Positions 33,214-42,007 of a stretch of DNA of 64,000 nucleotides are shown piece by piece. Position numbers and translations under genes: made by a program. The notes under the pieces are model-generated. The model did no database searches. It was not told the origin of the DNA and saw only the letters and a program-made list of their open reading frames with translations. Location: NCBI GenBank assembly GCA_002240395.1, contig CP016836.1, positions 3,038,001 to 3,102,000 on the forward strand, in the 5' to 3' direction. Position 1 is the first letter of the stretch. The number at the start of each line of letters is the position of its first letter. This stretch comes from Xanthomonas citri pv. mangiferaeindicae. Lineage in GTDB: Bacteria; Pseudomonadota; Gammaproteobacteria; Xanthomonadales; Xanthomonadaceae.

Positions 33214-35820
33214 ATGAATGCCCAGGTCTCGGCCCACCGTTCCTTCGATCCGCCGTCGCCGGCTGTCGATACATTGCAGGGGGCGTCCCGCGACGCCGCC
33301 AATGCCGCTGTCGCCGGCATGGACGCCGCCGCGATCGATACGCTGCGCAGCGACGTCCAGGCACTGCCGGCCAGTGAGCGGCAGGGGCTGCTGAACGAAC
33401 TGGTGACCCGGCTCGACGCCGGCAATCTGACACGCCTGCACGATGTTTTCGGACAGGACGCGGTGGCATCGGCCGTCGACATGCGCGCGCCGGCCGAGGT
33501 TCGCGAGGCGTACCAGGCGACGTCGGGCGGGACGACGCCCGCGGCGTCCACTGCGGGCCCCGCGCTGCCGCCGATGGACATCGCGCGGATCGAGGCACAG
33601 CAGCGCCAGCGGGCGCAGGACGATTTCGCGGCGGCCGGTCTCGACACTGGTGCGATCAGCGGGCCCTATCAGCTGTCGGAGTTGGCGCGCACACACGCGA
33701 CCGAGCCCGCCTACCTTGCCGAACTGGTCCGGCTGGCGGACGATGCCGATCTGCTGGCGTCGGTCGTTGCGCCGCTCCACGGGCTCTACAGCCGCGACTC
33801 CGGAGGCGGTTACGCGTTCGGCGGCGCCGACGGCGATGCCGCGCGCGAGGCCATGACGCATGCGCTCGGCGTCGCGGTCGAGCGTGGCGTGCTCAGCGAG
33901 GGTGGCATTCGGCATGCTGCCGCCGACAGTGCGGGTTGGGCGGATGTCGCGGGCCGGCTGGGCATCGACAACGTCGGGCGCACCCAGGCGAGCAATGACG
34001 CGGCGGCGACGCTCGAGTCGCTGGGCAAGGACTACGACGACGCCAAGAAGGCGGTCGACAAGCTCGATGAGGAGCTCAATACGTTCCTGTTACGAGCCGG
34101 GCCACTGACGCCGGAGCAGCAGGCCGATTTCATCGAGGCATTCCGTAGCGCCGAGGGCCATGCGGAGGTCTATGCGGCCGAGATCGAGGCGGGCAACGCA
34201 CTGGCGCAGTACGTGGAGCAGCATCGCGACGCGTTGCTCGATAGCGCGATCCGGGATCCCGCTGTCGCCCAGCAGGTGGTCGACATGCTCGGCCGGCTGG
34301 CCGATTCGGGCCATGGCGAGATGGCACTCGAACTGCTGAGCCAGATCGGTGCTGCGCCGACATCGGCGCTGGGGGAGGCGTTCGCCGCGCATGCCGAGAC
34401 CTTGCAGGGCAAGTTGTTCGAGCGGATCTCGAGCGCCGCCGCAATCGAGATCGTCGGCAAGCACGAAGGCGACCTCGATGCGGCGATTGCCGAACTCAAG
34501 GCGCTGTTCGAGCCGTTCAAGGACGCGCACTCGCTGTTCAAGAACCTCAAGGGGGGCGTCGACAGCTTCGTCGAGGGCTTCCGCCTGCTCGAGCAGGCCG
34601 GCGACGGCAATTTCGATGCGCTCAAGAAGTTGGCCGATGGCTTTGCAGACGCCTCGCCGTTCCAGCGCGCACTGTCGGCAGCCGGTGTGGTCATCGGCGC
34701 GGTCAAGGCCGCCGAGAACGGATCGGACGGCAACTACCTCGAAGCGGTGCAGGGCTTCGCGTCGGCAGGCGAGAGCGGTCTCAACCTGTTGGCCGGTGCG
34801 ACCAAGCACTTCGCCGACGCAGGCCGGCTGGCGCAGTACGGCGACGACGCGGCACGCTTTGCGGCGTTCGCCACACGTCTGGCTCCTGCACTGGGCGTGG
34901 TCGCCAGCGCGACCTCGATGGTGCTCAATGCGCAGAAGGCCGGTGAGCACCACAACGTTGGCTTCGCCATCGCAGCGATCGGTGATGCCTTCAGCGTCAT
35001 GGGCAGTGCGGTGTCCGCATTTCCGGGCGGGCAAGCGCCCGGTGTGCTGGTCAACGCGATCGGCACCGTGATCTCGACACTCGGCGGCTTCATCGGCGAT
35101 GCCATCGACAAGCACCAGACGCGCGAGGAGCTGCGCGGCTACCTGGAAGCGGCTGGCGTCGCGCCCGATGTGATCGAGCAGATGCTGTTCGCCGGCGAGA
35201 AGGCGCACGAAGTGGCCGCCGACCTCGGCCTCGATGCGAAGGCGTTTCAGGCGTTGATCGCTGCGCATCCCGAGATCGCGGAATCGCCGGGCCATCTTGC
35301 CGCCTTCGCAGACCTTGCGACCGCGGCGGGGATTCCCTCCGATCAGGTACAGGACTTCGCCAACGCCCTGGCGCGAAGTAATCCCAACTTCGCCTGGGAC
35401 CTGTTCGGCATCCAGTCGTCGTTGCCCGCCTCGCCCTCTGGCCGCGACGCGATGCTGCGCGATTATCTCGAAGCCAACTACCCGCAGGCCTTCGAACTGG
35501 CGAAGACCGCGTCGCCGGAGCTGTTCGGCGACGCTGCACGACAGCGCGAGAACGCACGGGTCGATTACGAGCGCGACGGCGCCAGCCCGAGTTTCGAACT
35601 GACGCTCGCCAACAACCTCATCCGCAACGACGACCCCGCCTATCGCGCCGAGATGATCGGTCTGCTCGCGCGCGATGGACGTCTGGAGATGTGGGTCGAC
35701 CACCTCGCCGGGTACGGCGGCAAATGGGCCGAGGCGGCGGCCTCGGCGATCGACGATGCCGCGGCAGCTGGCGTGATCGACCGCGCGACCGCCGACTCGC
35801 TCAAGACAACGCTGGGCTGA
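33214..35820 (+). CDS. Large Ala-rich protein of unknown function
   Basis: An 868-aa protein I do not recognise. There is no signal peptide. The first ~110 residues contain a segment (IDTLRSDVQALPASERQGLL, then NELVTRLDAGNLTRLHDVFG) of a kind I associate from memory with secreted or polymorphic-toxin-like proteins of this family. Residues about 260-300 are a coiled-coil candidate (SLGKDYDDAKKAVDKLDEEL), and about 540-640 is a hydrophobic, Gly/Ala-rich segment (VGFAIAAIGDAFSVMGSAVS and GVLVNAIGTVISTLGGFIGD) that could insert in membranes. The end has YLEANYPQAFELAKTASPEL and no obvious enzymatic motif. It is monocistronic between repeats and a convergent porin. A secreted effector or toxin is possible but unproven. 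Confidence 0.7.
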   Translation: MNAQVSAHRSFDPPSPAVDTLQGASRDAANAAVAGMDAAAIDTLRSDVQALPASERQGLLNELVTRLDAGNLTRLHDVFGQDAVASAVDMRAPAEVREAYQATSGGTTPAASTAGPALPPMDIARIEAQQRQRAQDDFAAAGLDTGAISGPYQLSELARTHATEPAYLAELVRLADDADLLASVVAPLHGLYSRDSGGGYAFGGADGDAAREAMTHALGVAVERGVLSEGGIRHAAADSAGWADVAGRLGIDNVGRTQASNDAAATLESLGKDYDDAKKAVDKLDEELNTFLLRAGPLTPEQQADFIEAFRSAEGHAEVYAAEIEAGNALAQYVEQHRDALLDSAIRDPAVAQQVVDMLGRLADSGHGEMALELLSQIGAAPTSALGEAFAAHAETLQGKLFERISSAAAIEIVGKHEGDLDAAIAELKALFEPFKDAHSLFKNLKGGVDSFVEGFRLLEQAGDGNFDALKKLADGFADASPFQRALSAAGVVIGAVKAAENGSDGNYLEAVQGFASAGESGLNLLAGATKHFADAGRLAQYGDDAARFAAFATRLAPALGVVASATSMVLNAQKAGEHHNVGFAIAAIGDAFSVMGSAVSAFPGGQAPGVLVNAIGTVISTLGGFIGDAIDKHQTREELRGYLEAAGVAPDVIEQMLFAGEKAHEVAADLGLDAKAFQALIAAHPEIAESPGHLAAFADLATAAGIPSDQVQDFANALARSNPNFAWDLFGIQSSLPASPSGRDAMLRDYLEANYPQAFELAKTASPELFGDAARQRENARVDYERDGASPSFELTLANNLIRNDDPAYRAEMIGLLARDGRLEMWVDHLAGYGGKWAEAAASAIDDAAAAGVIDRATADSLKTTLG

Positions 35821-35870
35821 TGCTGCCGCCTGCGCGGCGGTCCATCCGCCGCGCACGGGCCGCCAACGCC

Positions 35871-37103
35871 TCAGTACGTGTACTGCACCTGCACCCACAG
35901 CTTGTCGGTGTCGGCGGTCCGCGTGGCGTCGTCGCTGCGGTAGCGCGCCAGCTTGAGCAGGCCGTTGAGGCCCTTCACGCCGGGAATCGCGTGCGCGTAG
36001 GACAGGTCGACCTCGTTGCCATAGTCGCCGCCGCCGCGTTCGGGTGAGAAGTCGTGGTACCAGGCCTGCAGACTGCCGCCGCCCAGCGGGACGGTTGCGC
36101 CGACGTAGCGGTCGACCACGCCGGCGGCGGGTGTGGTCAGGAATACATCCGCCCAGCCCTGGAAGGCATGCTTGGTCGCCAGCGGGGTCTGGAAGGCACG
36201 GTTGCCGCTGCCGTCGCCGCCGCCGAGCGATTCGTAGCCGGCCTTGAACATCGTGCCGCGCCATTGGTAGCCCAGCTCGCCGAGTGCATAGCGGCTGTCG
36301 AGGTCCCAGGGGTTGTCGCCCAGATCGCGCTGGCGCGCGATTTCGGCCGCGTAGCGCCAGGCGCCGGACGCACCTTCCAGGCGCAGGCCGGTGGTGTGGC
36401 TGGACAGGGTGCCCAGGGGCGCGGACGCCGACACGGCGATGCCGTCCAGATCGAGGCGGTAGTGGTAGGCCGTCGCCGACAGCGCCGGTGCGATGCGCAA
36501 GCCCGCCTGCAGCAGGTGGCTGCGGCCATCGATTTTCGCGGGGTTGGCGCGGGTGGCAAAGCGGCCGTCGTCGGGGCCGAAAATGGTGTGGATGCGGCCG
36601 ATGATCGTGTAGTCGAACGTGAGCCGGTCGAGCGGCGCGAGCTGCAACCGGACGGCGTCGTAGGTCTGCTCGTTCTGGCGCCAGCCCACGCCGCCGACAA
36701 AGCGCTGGTTGCCGAGGTTGATGCGCTGGCGACCGAAGGTGGCACTGCCGCCGCCGAAGGCCCAGCGCACGAGGGCCTGGTTGACCGCGGCGCCATCGGG
36801 ATCGGCGACCACGGGGTACGCGCGCGCGCCGTTGCGGGTGTCGTTGAAGCGGTCCGATCCCAGGTGGGCGACGCCATCGATTTCGCCGAGCGCAGACCAG
36901 CCGTGCCATTGCGGCGTCAGATAGCCTACGCGCGCGCGCAGCGTGTGCGCATCGGCATTGCGCGCCAGGCCGTCCTGTTCGACGTGCTCGTAGCGATAGC
37001 GAAGGTCAAGGGACGGGCCGGGGCCGTCGGCGGCCATGGCGGCCAGGGGCAGGGCGGCGAGCAGCAGCGGCAGGGCACGGCGGCGGAGGGTGCAAGGCGA
37101 CAT
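35871..37103 (-). CDS. Outer-membrane porin, alginate-export-like family
   Basis: A 410-aa beta-barrel protein with a signal peptide (RRRALPLLLAALPLAAMAAD), alternating beta strands (LDLRYRYEHVEQDGLARNAD, TFGRQRINLGNQRFVGGVGW, YQWRGTMFKAGYESLGG) and a C-terminal aromatic residue (VQVQYTY) as needed for barrel assembly. It resembles the alginate-export/OprD-like porins; the solute is not evident. Start MSPCTLRRR at 37103 is preferred because the longer frame would run through an FNR-like box at 37159. It is transcribed the same way as nosZ, behind the nosZ terminator, so it has its own promoter, probably oxygen-regulated. Confidence 0.78.
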   Translation of the reverse strand: MSPCTLRRRALPLLLAALPLAAMAADGPGPSLDLRYRYEHVEQDGLARNADAHTLRARVGYLTPQWHGWSALGEIDGVAHLGSDRFNDTRNGARAYPVVADPDGAAVNQALVRWAFGGGSATFGRQRINLGNQRFVGGVGWRQNEQTYDAVRLQLAPLDRLTFDYTIIGRIHTIFGPDDGRFATRANPAKIDGRSHLLQAGLRIAPALSATAYHYRLDLDGIAVSASAPLGTLSSHTTGLRLEGASGAWRYAAEIARQRDLGDNPWDLDSRYALGELGYQWRGTMFKAGYESLGGGDGSGNRAFQTPLATKHAFQGWADVFLTTPAAGVVDRYVGATVPLGGGSLQAWYHDFSPERGGGDYGNEVDLSYAHAIPGVKGLNGLLKLARYRSDDATRTADTDKLWVQVQYTY

Positions 37104-37158
37104 GTCGGTGTCTTCGTGTGGGGTATGCGCACCTTCTGCTTCGGTGATGCGTGTCGCC

Positions 37159-37172
37159 ATGATCTTGGTCAA
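37159..37172 (-). promoter_or_regulatory. FNR/DNR-like box upstream of the porin
   Basis: Read on the minus strand the site is TTGAC-CAAG-ATCAT, matching 8 of 10 conserved bases of the FNR/DNR consensus TTGAT-N4-ATCAA. It ends 56 bases before the porin start. Confidence 0.5.
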
Positions 37173-37232
37173 CGCAGAGGCATTGCGTCGCAAGGCGTGA
37201 GGTGCGCGTGCATTGTTCTTCCGGGCCACCAC

Positions 37233-37263
37233 GCAAAACGCCCCCGCCGGGGGCGGGGGCGTT
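37233..37263 (-). terminator. Rho-independent terminator of nosZ
   Basis: A perfect 12-bp stem (37237-37248 with 37252-37263) with a 3-base loop is followed on the minus strand by a short T run. It lies about 20 bases after the nosZ stop. Confidence 0.85.
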
Positions 37264-37281
37264 GGGCTCGGCCAGGGGGGA

Positions 37282-39207
37282 TCAGCCCTCGACGATCATG
37301 CGCGAACGCATTTCCAGGTGCAGTGCATGGCAGAAGTGCGTGCAGTAGCACCAGTACACACCAGGTTTGTCGGCGATGAACGTCACCGATTTGGTTTCCT
37401 GGGGATTGACGATGAAGTTGATGTTGTAGCGCGGAATGCCGAAGCCGTGCGTCAGGTCTTCCACCTTGTCGAGGTTGGTCAGGGTGAGCGTGACCTCGTC
37501 GCCCTTCTTGACCGTGAATTCGCGCAGCGCGAAGGCGGGTGCACGCGAGTTCATCCGTACGTGCACCTTGTTGCCGTTGCGTTCGATGCCGACATCGGCT
37601 TCGGTCTTCACCGCGTTGGGGAAATCATCGATATCGTAGATCTGCCGCGTCTTGATGACCGAGGCATGGACCAGCAGCGCATCGTGCGGCTCGGGGTAGG
37701 CGGTGTGGTCGTGAATCAGCACCATCTTGTCGCCCGAGATGTCGATCAGCTGTTCGGTCTCCACATGCAGCGGGCCGACCGGCAGGAAGCGGTCCTTGGA
37801 GAACTTGTTGCCGGAGTTGAAGTACTTGCCGTCGGCGTTCTTCGTTTCGCCCATCGAGGTGTAGCCGTGGCCCGGCTGATAGTGCACATCGACGCTGTCG
37901 ACGATCACCTTCGCGTTGGCATCGCCGGCGAACTGGGCAATGGCAGCATCGACATTCCACTTGACGATCTTGCTGTCGAGAAACAGCGTGGTGTAGGCGT
38001 TGCCGCGTCCGTCGAAGGCGGTGTGCAGCGGACCGAGGCCGACGTTGGGCTCGGCGATCACCGCATCGCGCGCGTTGGTCAGGCTGCCGGCGAACCACTG
38101 TTCGACCTTCGACAGGTCGATCACCGAGCATGTCGGCGAGAGCTTGCCCGAGCATACGAAGTACTTGCCGTCCGGGCTGGCGTTCACGCCGTGGGGGTTC
38201 TTCGGGACCGGGACGTAGCAGGTCAGTGCCGTCTTCGGGTCCGCATTGGCCGCCTTGCGCCCATCGACCACGGGCACCTTGGATTCGCCGATGGTGATGA
38301 AGCGCCCTTCGGCGACTGCCGCTTCGATCCGCGCGACATCGAAGAACACGCAGGCATCGTGCTCGGCGGACATCATGTCCTCGTAGTGGATTCCGCCTTC
38401 GGTGTTGTACTGGTTCGATGCGGCGTACTTGCCGTCGTAGGACGTGGCCACCAGATCCATGTTGCCGTCGACCTGGCACTGCCAGCGCACGTCCATCGTC
38501 TCCGCATCGACGCACGAGAACAGGCAGCCGTACTTGTCGGGGGCATCCATGTCGCGGCCGTCGTTGGGCAGCGGGATGTGGAACTCGGCACCGGCGAATA
38601 CCCGGGTGGTGTGATTGACCGAAGCGTCCACCGGGTCGCGTTTGTCGGTGAAGATGCCGTGGTGGCCCTGCACATTCGGCAGTTCGGTGATGCGGTCGAC
38701 CTCGAAGGTATCGCCGCGGATGCGGGCAATGCGGCTGTGCAGCTTGTCGTTGACCCAGAAGTACTTGCCGTCGTAGGTGCCGTCGGCGTACGACCCGTGC
38801 ACGTGGTGCGTGTCACCGGTCCAATATTTGAGCTGGCCATCGGGCCGCGTTCCCATGATTGCGCGCGATTCGTTGGTGATGCCCCAGCCGACCATGGGAT
38901 CGATGTTGAACACCGGGATGCGCTTGAGCGTGCGTCCGGACGGGCACCCGTAGATGCGCATCTCGCCCGAATGACCGCCCGACGAGAGCACGTAGTACTC
39001 GTCCAGCTTGCCGGGAGGAACTTCGTACCGGCCGTGGGGACTGCCGGCCGAAGCGGCCGTGCCTGACGTCGCGGTACCGGCGGCCGGTGCGCCGTCTTTT
39101 GCGCAGCCGATCAAGCTCAGGCCGGTGCCTGCGAGCCCGGCCAGCGCTGTGGTGCCGAGAAACTTACGTCTCCCGGGACTGTTCATTACGTCTTCGCTGC
39201 TTGTCAT
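37282..39207 (-). CDS. nosZ: Nitrous-oxide reductase
   Basis: Periplasmic copper enzyme (641 aa) reducing N2O to N2, the last step of denitrification. A twin-arginine signal (GRRKFLGTTALAGLAG) marks a clade I, Tat-exported NosZ. The seven-bladed propeller carries CuZ histidines (DTHHVHGS, QGHHG), and the C-terminal cupredoxin has the CuA motif CTHFCHALHLEM (C622, C626, H630, M633), with His where the well-studied enzyme has Trp. MTSSEDVMNSPGRR at 39207 is preceded by AGGAGG at good spacing; ATGs at 39225 and 39186 are alternatives. It is transcribed away from the rest of the cluster, with an FNR-like box in the shared 169-base promoter region. Confidence 0.96.
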   Translation of the reverse strand: MTSSEDVMNSPGRRKFLGTTALAGLAGTGLSLIGCAKDGAPAAGTATSGTAASAGSPHGRYEVPPGKLDEYYVLSSGGHSGEMRIYGCPSGRTLKRIPVFNIDPMVGWGITNESRAIMGTRPDGQLKYWTGDTHHVHGSYADGTYDGKYFWVNDKLHSRIARIRGDTFEVDRITELPNVQGHHGIFTDKRDPVDASVNHTTRVFAGAEFHIPLPNDGRDMDAPDKYGCLFSCVDAETMDVRWQCQVDGNMDLVATSYDGKYAASNQYNTEGGIHYEDMMSAEHDACVFFDVARIEAAVAEGRFITIGESKVPVVDGRKAANADPKTALTCYVPVPKNPHGVNASPDGKYFVCSGKLSPTCSVIDLSKVEQWFAGSLTNARDAVIAEPNVGLGPLHTAFDGRGNAYTTLFLDSKIVKWNVDAAIAQFAGDANAKVIVDSVDVHYQPGHGYTSMGETKNADGKYFNSGNKFSKDRFLPVGPLHVETEQLIDISGDKMVLIHDHTAYPEPHDALLVHASVIKTRQIYDIDDFPNAVKTEADVGIERNGNKVHVRMNSRAPAFALREFTVKKGDEVTLTLTNLDKVEDLTHGFGIPRYNINFIVNPQETKSVTFIADKPGVYWCYCTHFCHALHLEMRSRMIVEG

Positions 39208-39271
39208 GACGCCTCCTGTGGGCATCGGGGATATGCGCGACGGAGTCTATGAACGGCCTATTCACTTTTCC

Positions 39272-39285
39272 CTGATCCAGATCAA
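39272..39285. promoter_or_regulatory. FNR/DNR-like box between nosZ and the cytochrome c/nos operon
   Basis: CTGAT-CCAG-ATCAA matches 9 of 10 conserved bases of the FNR/DNR half-sites. It sits 65 bases before the nosZ start on one side and 92 before the cytochrome start on the other, so one regulator could activate both directions under low oxygen or NO. Confidence 0.7.
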
Positions 39286-39376
39286 GGTGAATCGGGTGTG
39301 AGGACGCCAATCTCTCGCTCGATCTCCGGCGCCCGACGTGGCGCGGACATCGCCCAATCGGTTTCCGGAGAAAGCA

Positions 39377-39823
39377 ATGCATCTGTCGTCGCCCCGCCTC
39401 GCTGTCTGCGCCATCCTCGCCCTCGCGTTGGCCGCCTGTGGCGGCGATCGGGCTGAAACCACCGACTCGACGGCACCTGCCCCGGCCAATGCAGAGGCAT
39501 CGCCTGCACCTGCACCTGTTCCGGCCTCGCCCGAAGTTGCGGCTGCGCCCGCCGCGGCGCCTGCTGCCGATGGCCCGGGCGCAGAGGTGTTCCAGAAGGC
39601 CTGTGCGCTCTGCCACGCCACCCCTGGCATGGGCGCGCCCGTGGTCGGCAACCAGGAGGAGTGGGCGCCGCGCATCGCGAAGGGCACCGATACGCTGTAT
39701 CAGCACGCACTCGAGGGCTTTGTCGGCGAGAGTGGTGCAATGCCCGCGCGCGGCGGCAATCCGGCGCTGTCGGATGAGGAGGTCAAGTCTGCGGTCGACC
39801 ACATGGTGTCGAAGGCGCAGTAG
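39377..39823 (+). CDS. c-type cytochrome lipoprotein (class I, cytochrome c5-like)
   Basis: A 148-aa monohaem cytochrome. Lipobox LAAC (C21) predicts a membrane anchor, followed by an Ala/Pro linker to about 65 and a haem domain with CALCH (C76, C79, H80) and distal Met122 (SGAMPARGG). The domain end NPALSDEEVKSAVDHMVSKA is typical of cytochrome c5. It opens the cytochrome-nosR-nosDFYL operon, 27 bases before nosR, and probably hands electrons to NosZ. Confidence 0.9.
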   Translation: MHLSSPRLAVCAILALALAACGGDRAETTDSTAPAPANAEASPAPAPVPASPEVAAAPAAAPAADGPGAEVFQKACALCHATPGMGAPVVGNQEEWAPRIAKGTDTLYQHALEGFVGESGAMPARGGNPALSDEEVKSAVDHMVSKAQ

Positions 39824-39850
39824 CGCGGCAGACTGAAGGAGGGCGACGCG

Positions 39851-42007
39851 ATGGCGACGCAACGCAGGTGGCATGCCTGCGCCAGGCGGCTGGCCTGGAT
39901 CGTACTGGGGCTATGGGCGGTCGTCGCCGGTGTCGCGCACGCGGGCTCGTCCTACGAGGCCGAACTGGCCCAGGCGTTGTTCGTCGACCCTGATCTGTGC
40001 CGGCACGCGCCGTGCGCGAGCGTGTTGCCTGACGCGCAGCGGTTCTCGTTGCGTGAGGGCAATCCGGCCTTCGTCCGCGGCGTGCGCGACGAGACGGACG
40101 GCGAACGGACCGTCGGCTATGTGTTCTTGTCCACTGACGTGGCGCCGGATGTGGTCGGGTACTCCGGCAAGCCGATCGTGACCCTGGTGGGCATGGACGC
40201 CCAGGGCCGCATTGCCGGTGCGCGAATCCTCAAGCACAGCGAACCGATCCTGCTGGCCGGCATTCCCGAGTCGCGGCTGGACAGCTACATCGCCCAGTAC
40301 ACCGGCACGCCGCCGGGCGCGCGCTACGAGCTCGGCCGCGCAGAGGGCGACCATATCGCGATGAAGGCGATCAGCGGTGCGACGGTCACGGTCATCGCCG
40401 AAAACCAGATGATCAGCCGCGGCAGCTATGCGGTGGCGCGCCAGGTGGGATTGATCGAAGCGGTGGCTCGCCCACAGGCACGCTTCATCGAGGACACCAC
40501 TCCGCGCGACTGGGCAAGCCTGGTCGCTGAAGGCAGCGTGCAGCACTTGGTGGTCACGCCGGCGCAGGTCGGCGCCGACGATCGCGGCGAACCGTTCATC
40601 GACTTGTGGTTCGGTTACCTCAATGCGCCCGCGGTGGGCATCAGCGTGCTCGGCGAGACGGGATGGCGCCGGCTGATGGACGAGCTGGGTCCGGACGACC
40701 ATGCGATCTTCGTGATCGGCAGCGGTGCCAGTTCGTTCAAGGGCTCGGCGTTCGTGCGCGGCGGCATCTACGACCGCATCCAGGTGTCGCAGTCCCCCGA
40801 TCTCTACACGTTCCGCGACAGCGACTATCGCAATCTCCACTCGGTCCAGGCCGCAGGCGCGCCGGCGTACGGCGAGTCGGGCATCTTCGTGCTGCATGGC
40901 GGCAGCTTTTCGGCCGCCTACCCCTGGCAGCTGACGTTCCTGGCCAAGCTCGACGGCAGCGATGCGTTCGCCAACTTCGATGCCGAGTACTGGTTGCCGG
41001 GGCGCTACCTGGAAGGCGGACGGCCGACGATCGACACACCGGAGCCTGCCTGGAAGAATATCTGGCGTGCGAAGCGGTGGGAGATCGCCGCATTTGTCGC
41101 GCTGCTGCTGTTCACGTCTGCGTTCTACGCCACCCATCGGGTCTGGGCCGCACGCGCGCGTCGCACCGACAAGCGCTGGGTCCTGTGGCCCCATATCGCG
41201 GTCTGGCTGGCCGCGCTGTTGTTCGTCGGATTCGGGCAGATGGCGCAGCCCTCGGTGGTCCAGGTGTTGACGCTGATCCACACCGTGGTCGAGGGCTGGC
41301 GCTGGGATCTGTTCCTCAGTGATCCGCTGATCTTCCTGTTCTGGATCTTCATCGCCATCACCATCGTGATCTGGGGACGCGGCGTGTTCTGTGGCTGGCT
41401 GTGTCCGTACGGCTCGCTGAGCGAGCTGCTGCACAAGACGGCCGGTCGGCTGGGGCTGCGGCGTTGGCAGTTCGCGCTGCCCGCGCGCTGGCACCATCGG
41501 CTGCGCTGGCTCAAGTACGTCGTGCTGGCGGTGCTGGTGGCCGCCTCGTTCCACTCGATGGCGCTGGCCGAGCGGTTAGCCGAGATCGAGCCATTCAAGA
41601 GCACGTTCCTGGTCTACGCCTGGACCCGCAGCTGGCCGTTCCTGTTGTTCTGGGTTGTGCTGCTGATCGCTTCGATGTTCATCGAGCGCCCGTTCTGCAA
41701 GTATCTGTGCCCGCTGGGAGCGGCGTTGGCGATTCCGTCGCGGTGGCGCGTGATCGGCCTGCGGCGCAAGTCCGACTGCACCACCTGCAAGGCCTGTGCG
41801 GTGGGCTGTGGCTCGCAGGCGATCGATCCGCAGGGGCGGATCGACCCGAGCGAATGCATGCAGTGCCTGGATTGCATGGTGCTCTACCACGATGACCACG
41901 CCTGTCCGCCGCTGGCCAAGGAGCGCAAGCGACGCGAGCGTGCCGGGCTGCCGCCGACGCCGATCGGCCGCGACGGTCATTTCATTCCGATCGAGGTGAT
42001 CGAGTGA
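39851..42007 (+). CDS. nosR: NosR, membrane flavo/iron-sulfur protein for N2O reduction
   Basis: Electron-transfer and maturation factor for NosZ (718 aa). Signal sequence, then a periplasmic FMN-binding domain with the covalent-flavin motif SGATVT near 175, five or six membrane helices from about 410, two CxxxCP motifs on the cytoplasmic side (FCGWLCPYGS and FCKYLCPLGA), and a C-terminal two-cluster ferredoxin region (CTTCKACAVGC, then CMQCLDCMVLYHDDHAC). All landmarks of a complete NosR are present. Its stop overlaps nosD by 4 bases. Confidence 0.95.
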   Translation: MATQRRWHACARRLAWIVLGLWAVVAGVAHAGSSYEAELAQALFVDPDLCRHAPCASVLPDAQRFSLREGNPAFVRGVRDETDGERTVGYVFLSTDVAPDVVGYSGKPIVTLVGMDAQGRIAGARILKHSEPILLAGIPESRLDSYIAQYTGTPPGARYELGRAEGDHIAMKAISGATVTVIAENQMISRGSYAVARQVGLIEAVARPQARFIEDTTPRDWASLVAEGSVQHLVVTPAQVGADDRGEPFIDLWFGYLNAPAVGISVLGETGWRRLMDELGPDDHAIFVIGSGASSFKGSAFVRGGIYDRIQVSQSPDLYTFRDSDYRNLHSVQAAGAPAYGESGIFVLHGGSFSAAYPWQLTFLAKLDGSDAFANFDAEYWLPGRYLEGGRPTIDTPEPAWKNIWRAKRWEIAAFVALLLFTSAFYATHRVWAARARRTDKRWVLWPHIAVWLAALLFVGFGQMAQPSVVQVLTLIHTVVEGWRWDLFLSDPLIFLFWIFIAITIVIWGRGVFCGWLCPYGSLSELLHKTAGRLGLRRWQFALPARWHHRLRWLKYVVLAVLVAASFHSMALAERLAEIEPFKSTFLVYAWTRSWPFLLFWVVLLIASMFIERPFCKYLCPLGAALAIPSRWRVIGLRRKSDCTTCKACAVGCGSQAIDPQGRIDPSECMQCLDCMVLYHDDHACPPLAKERKRRERAGLPPTPIGRDGHFIPIEVIE

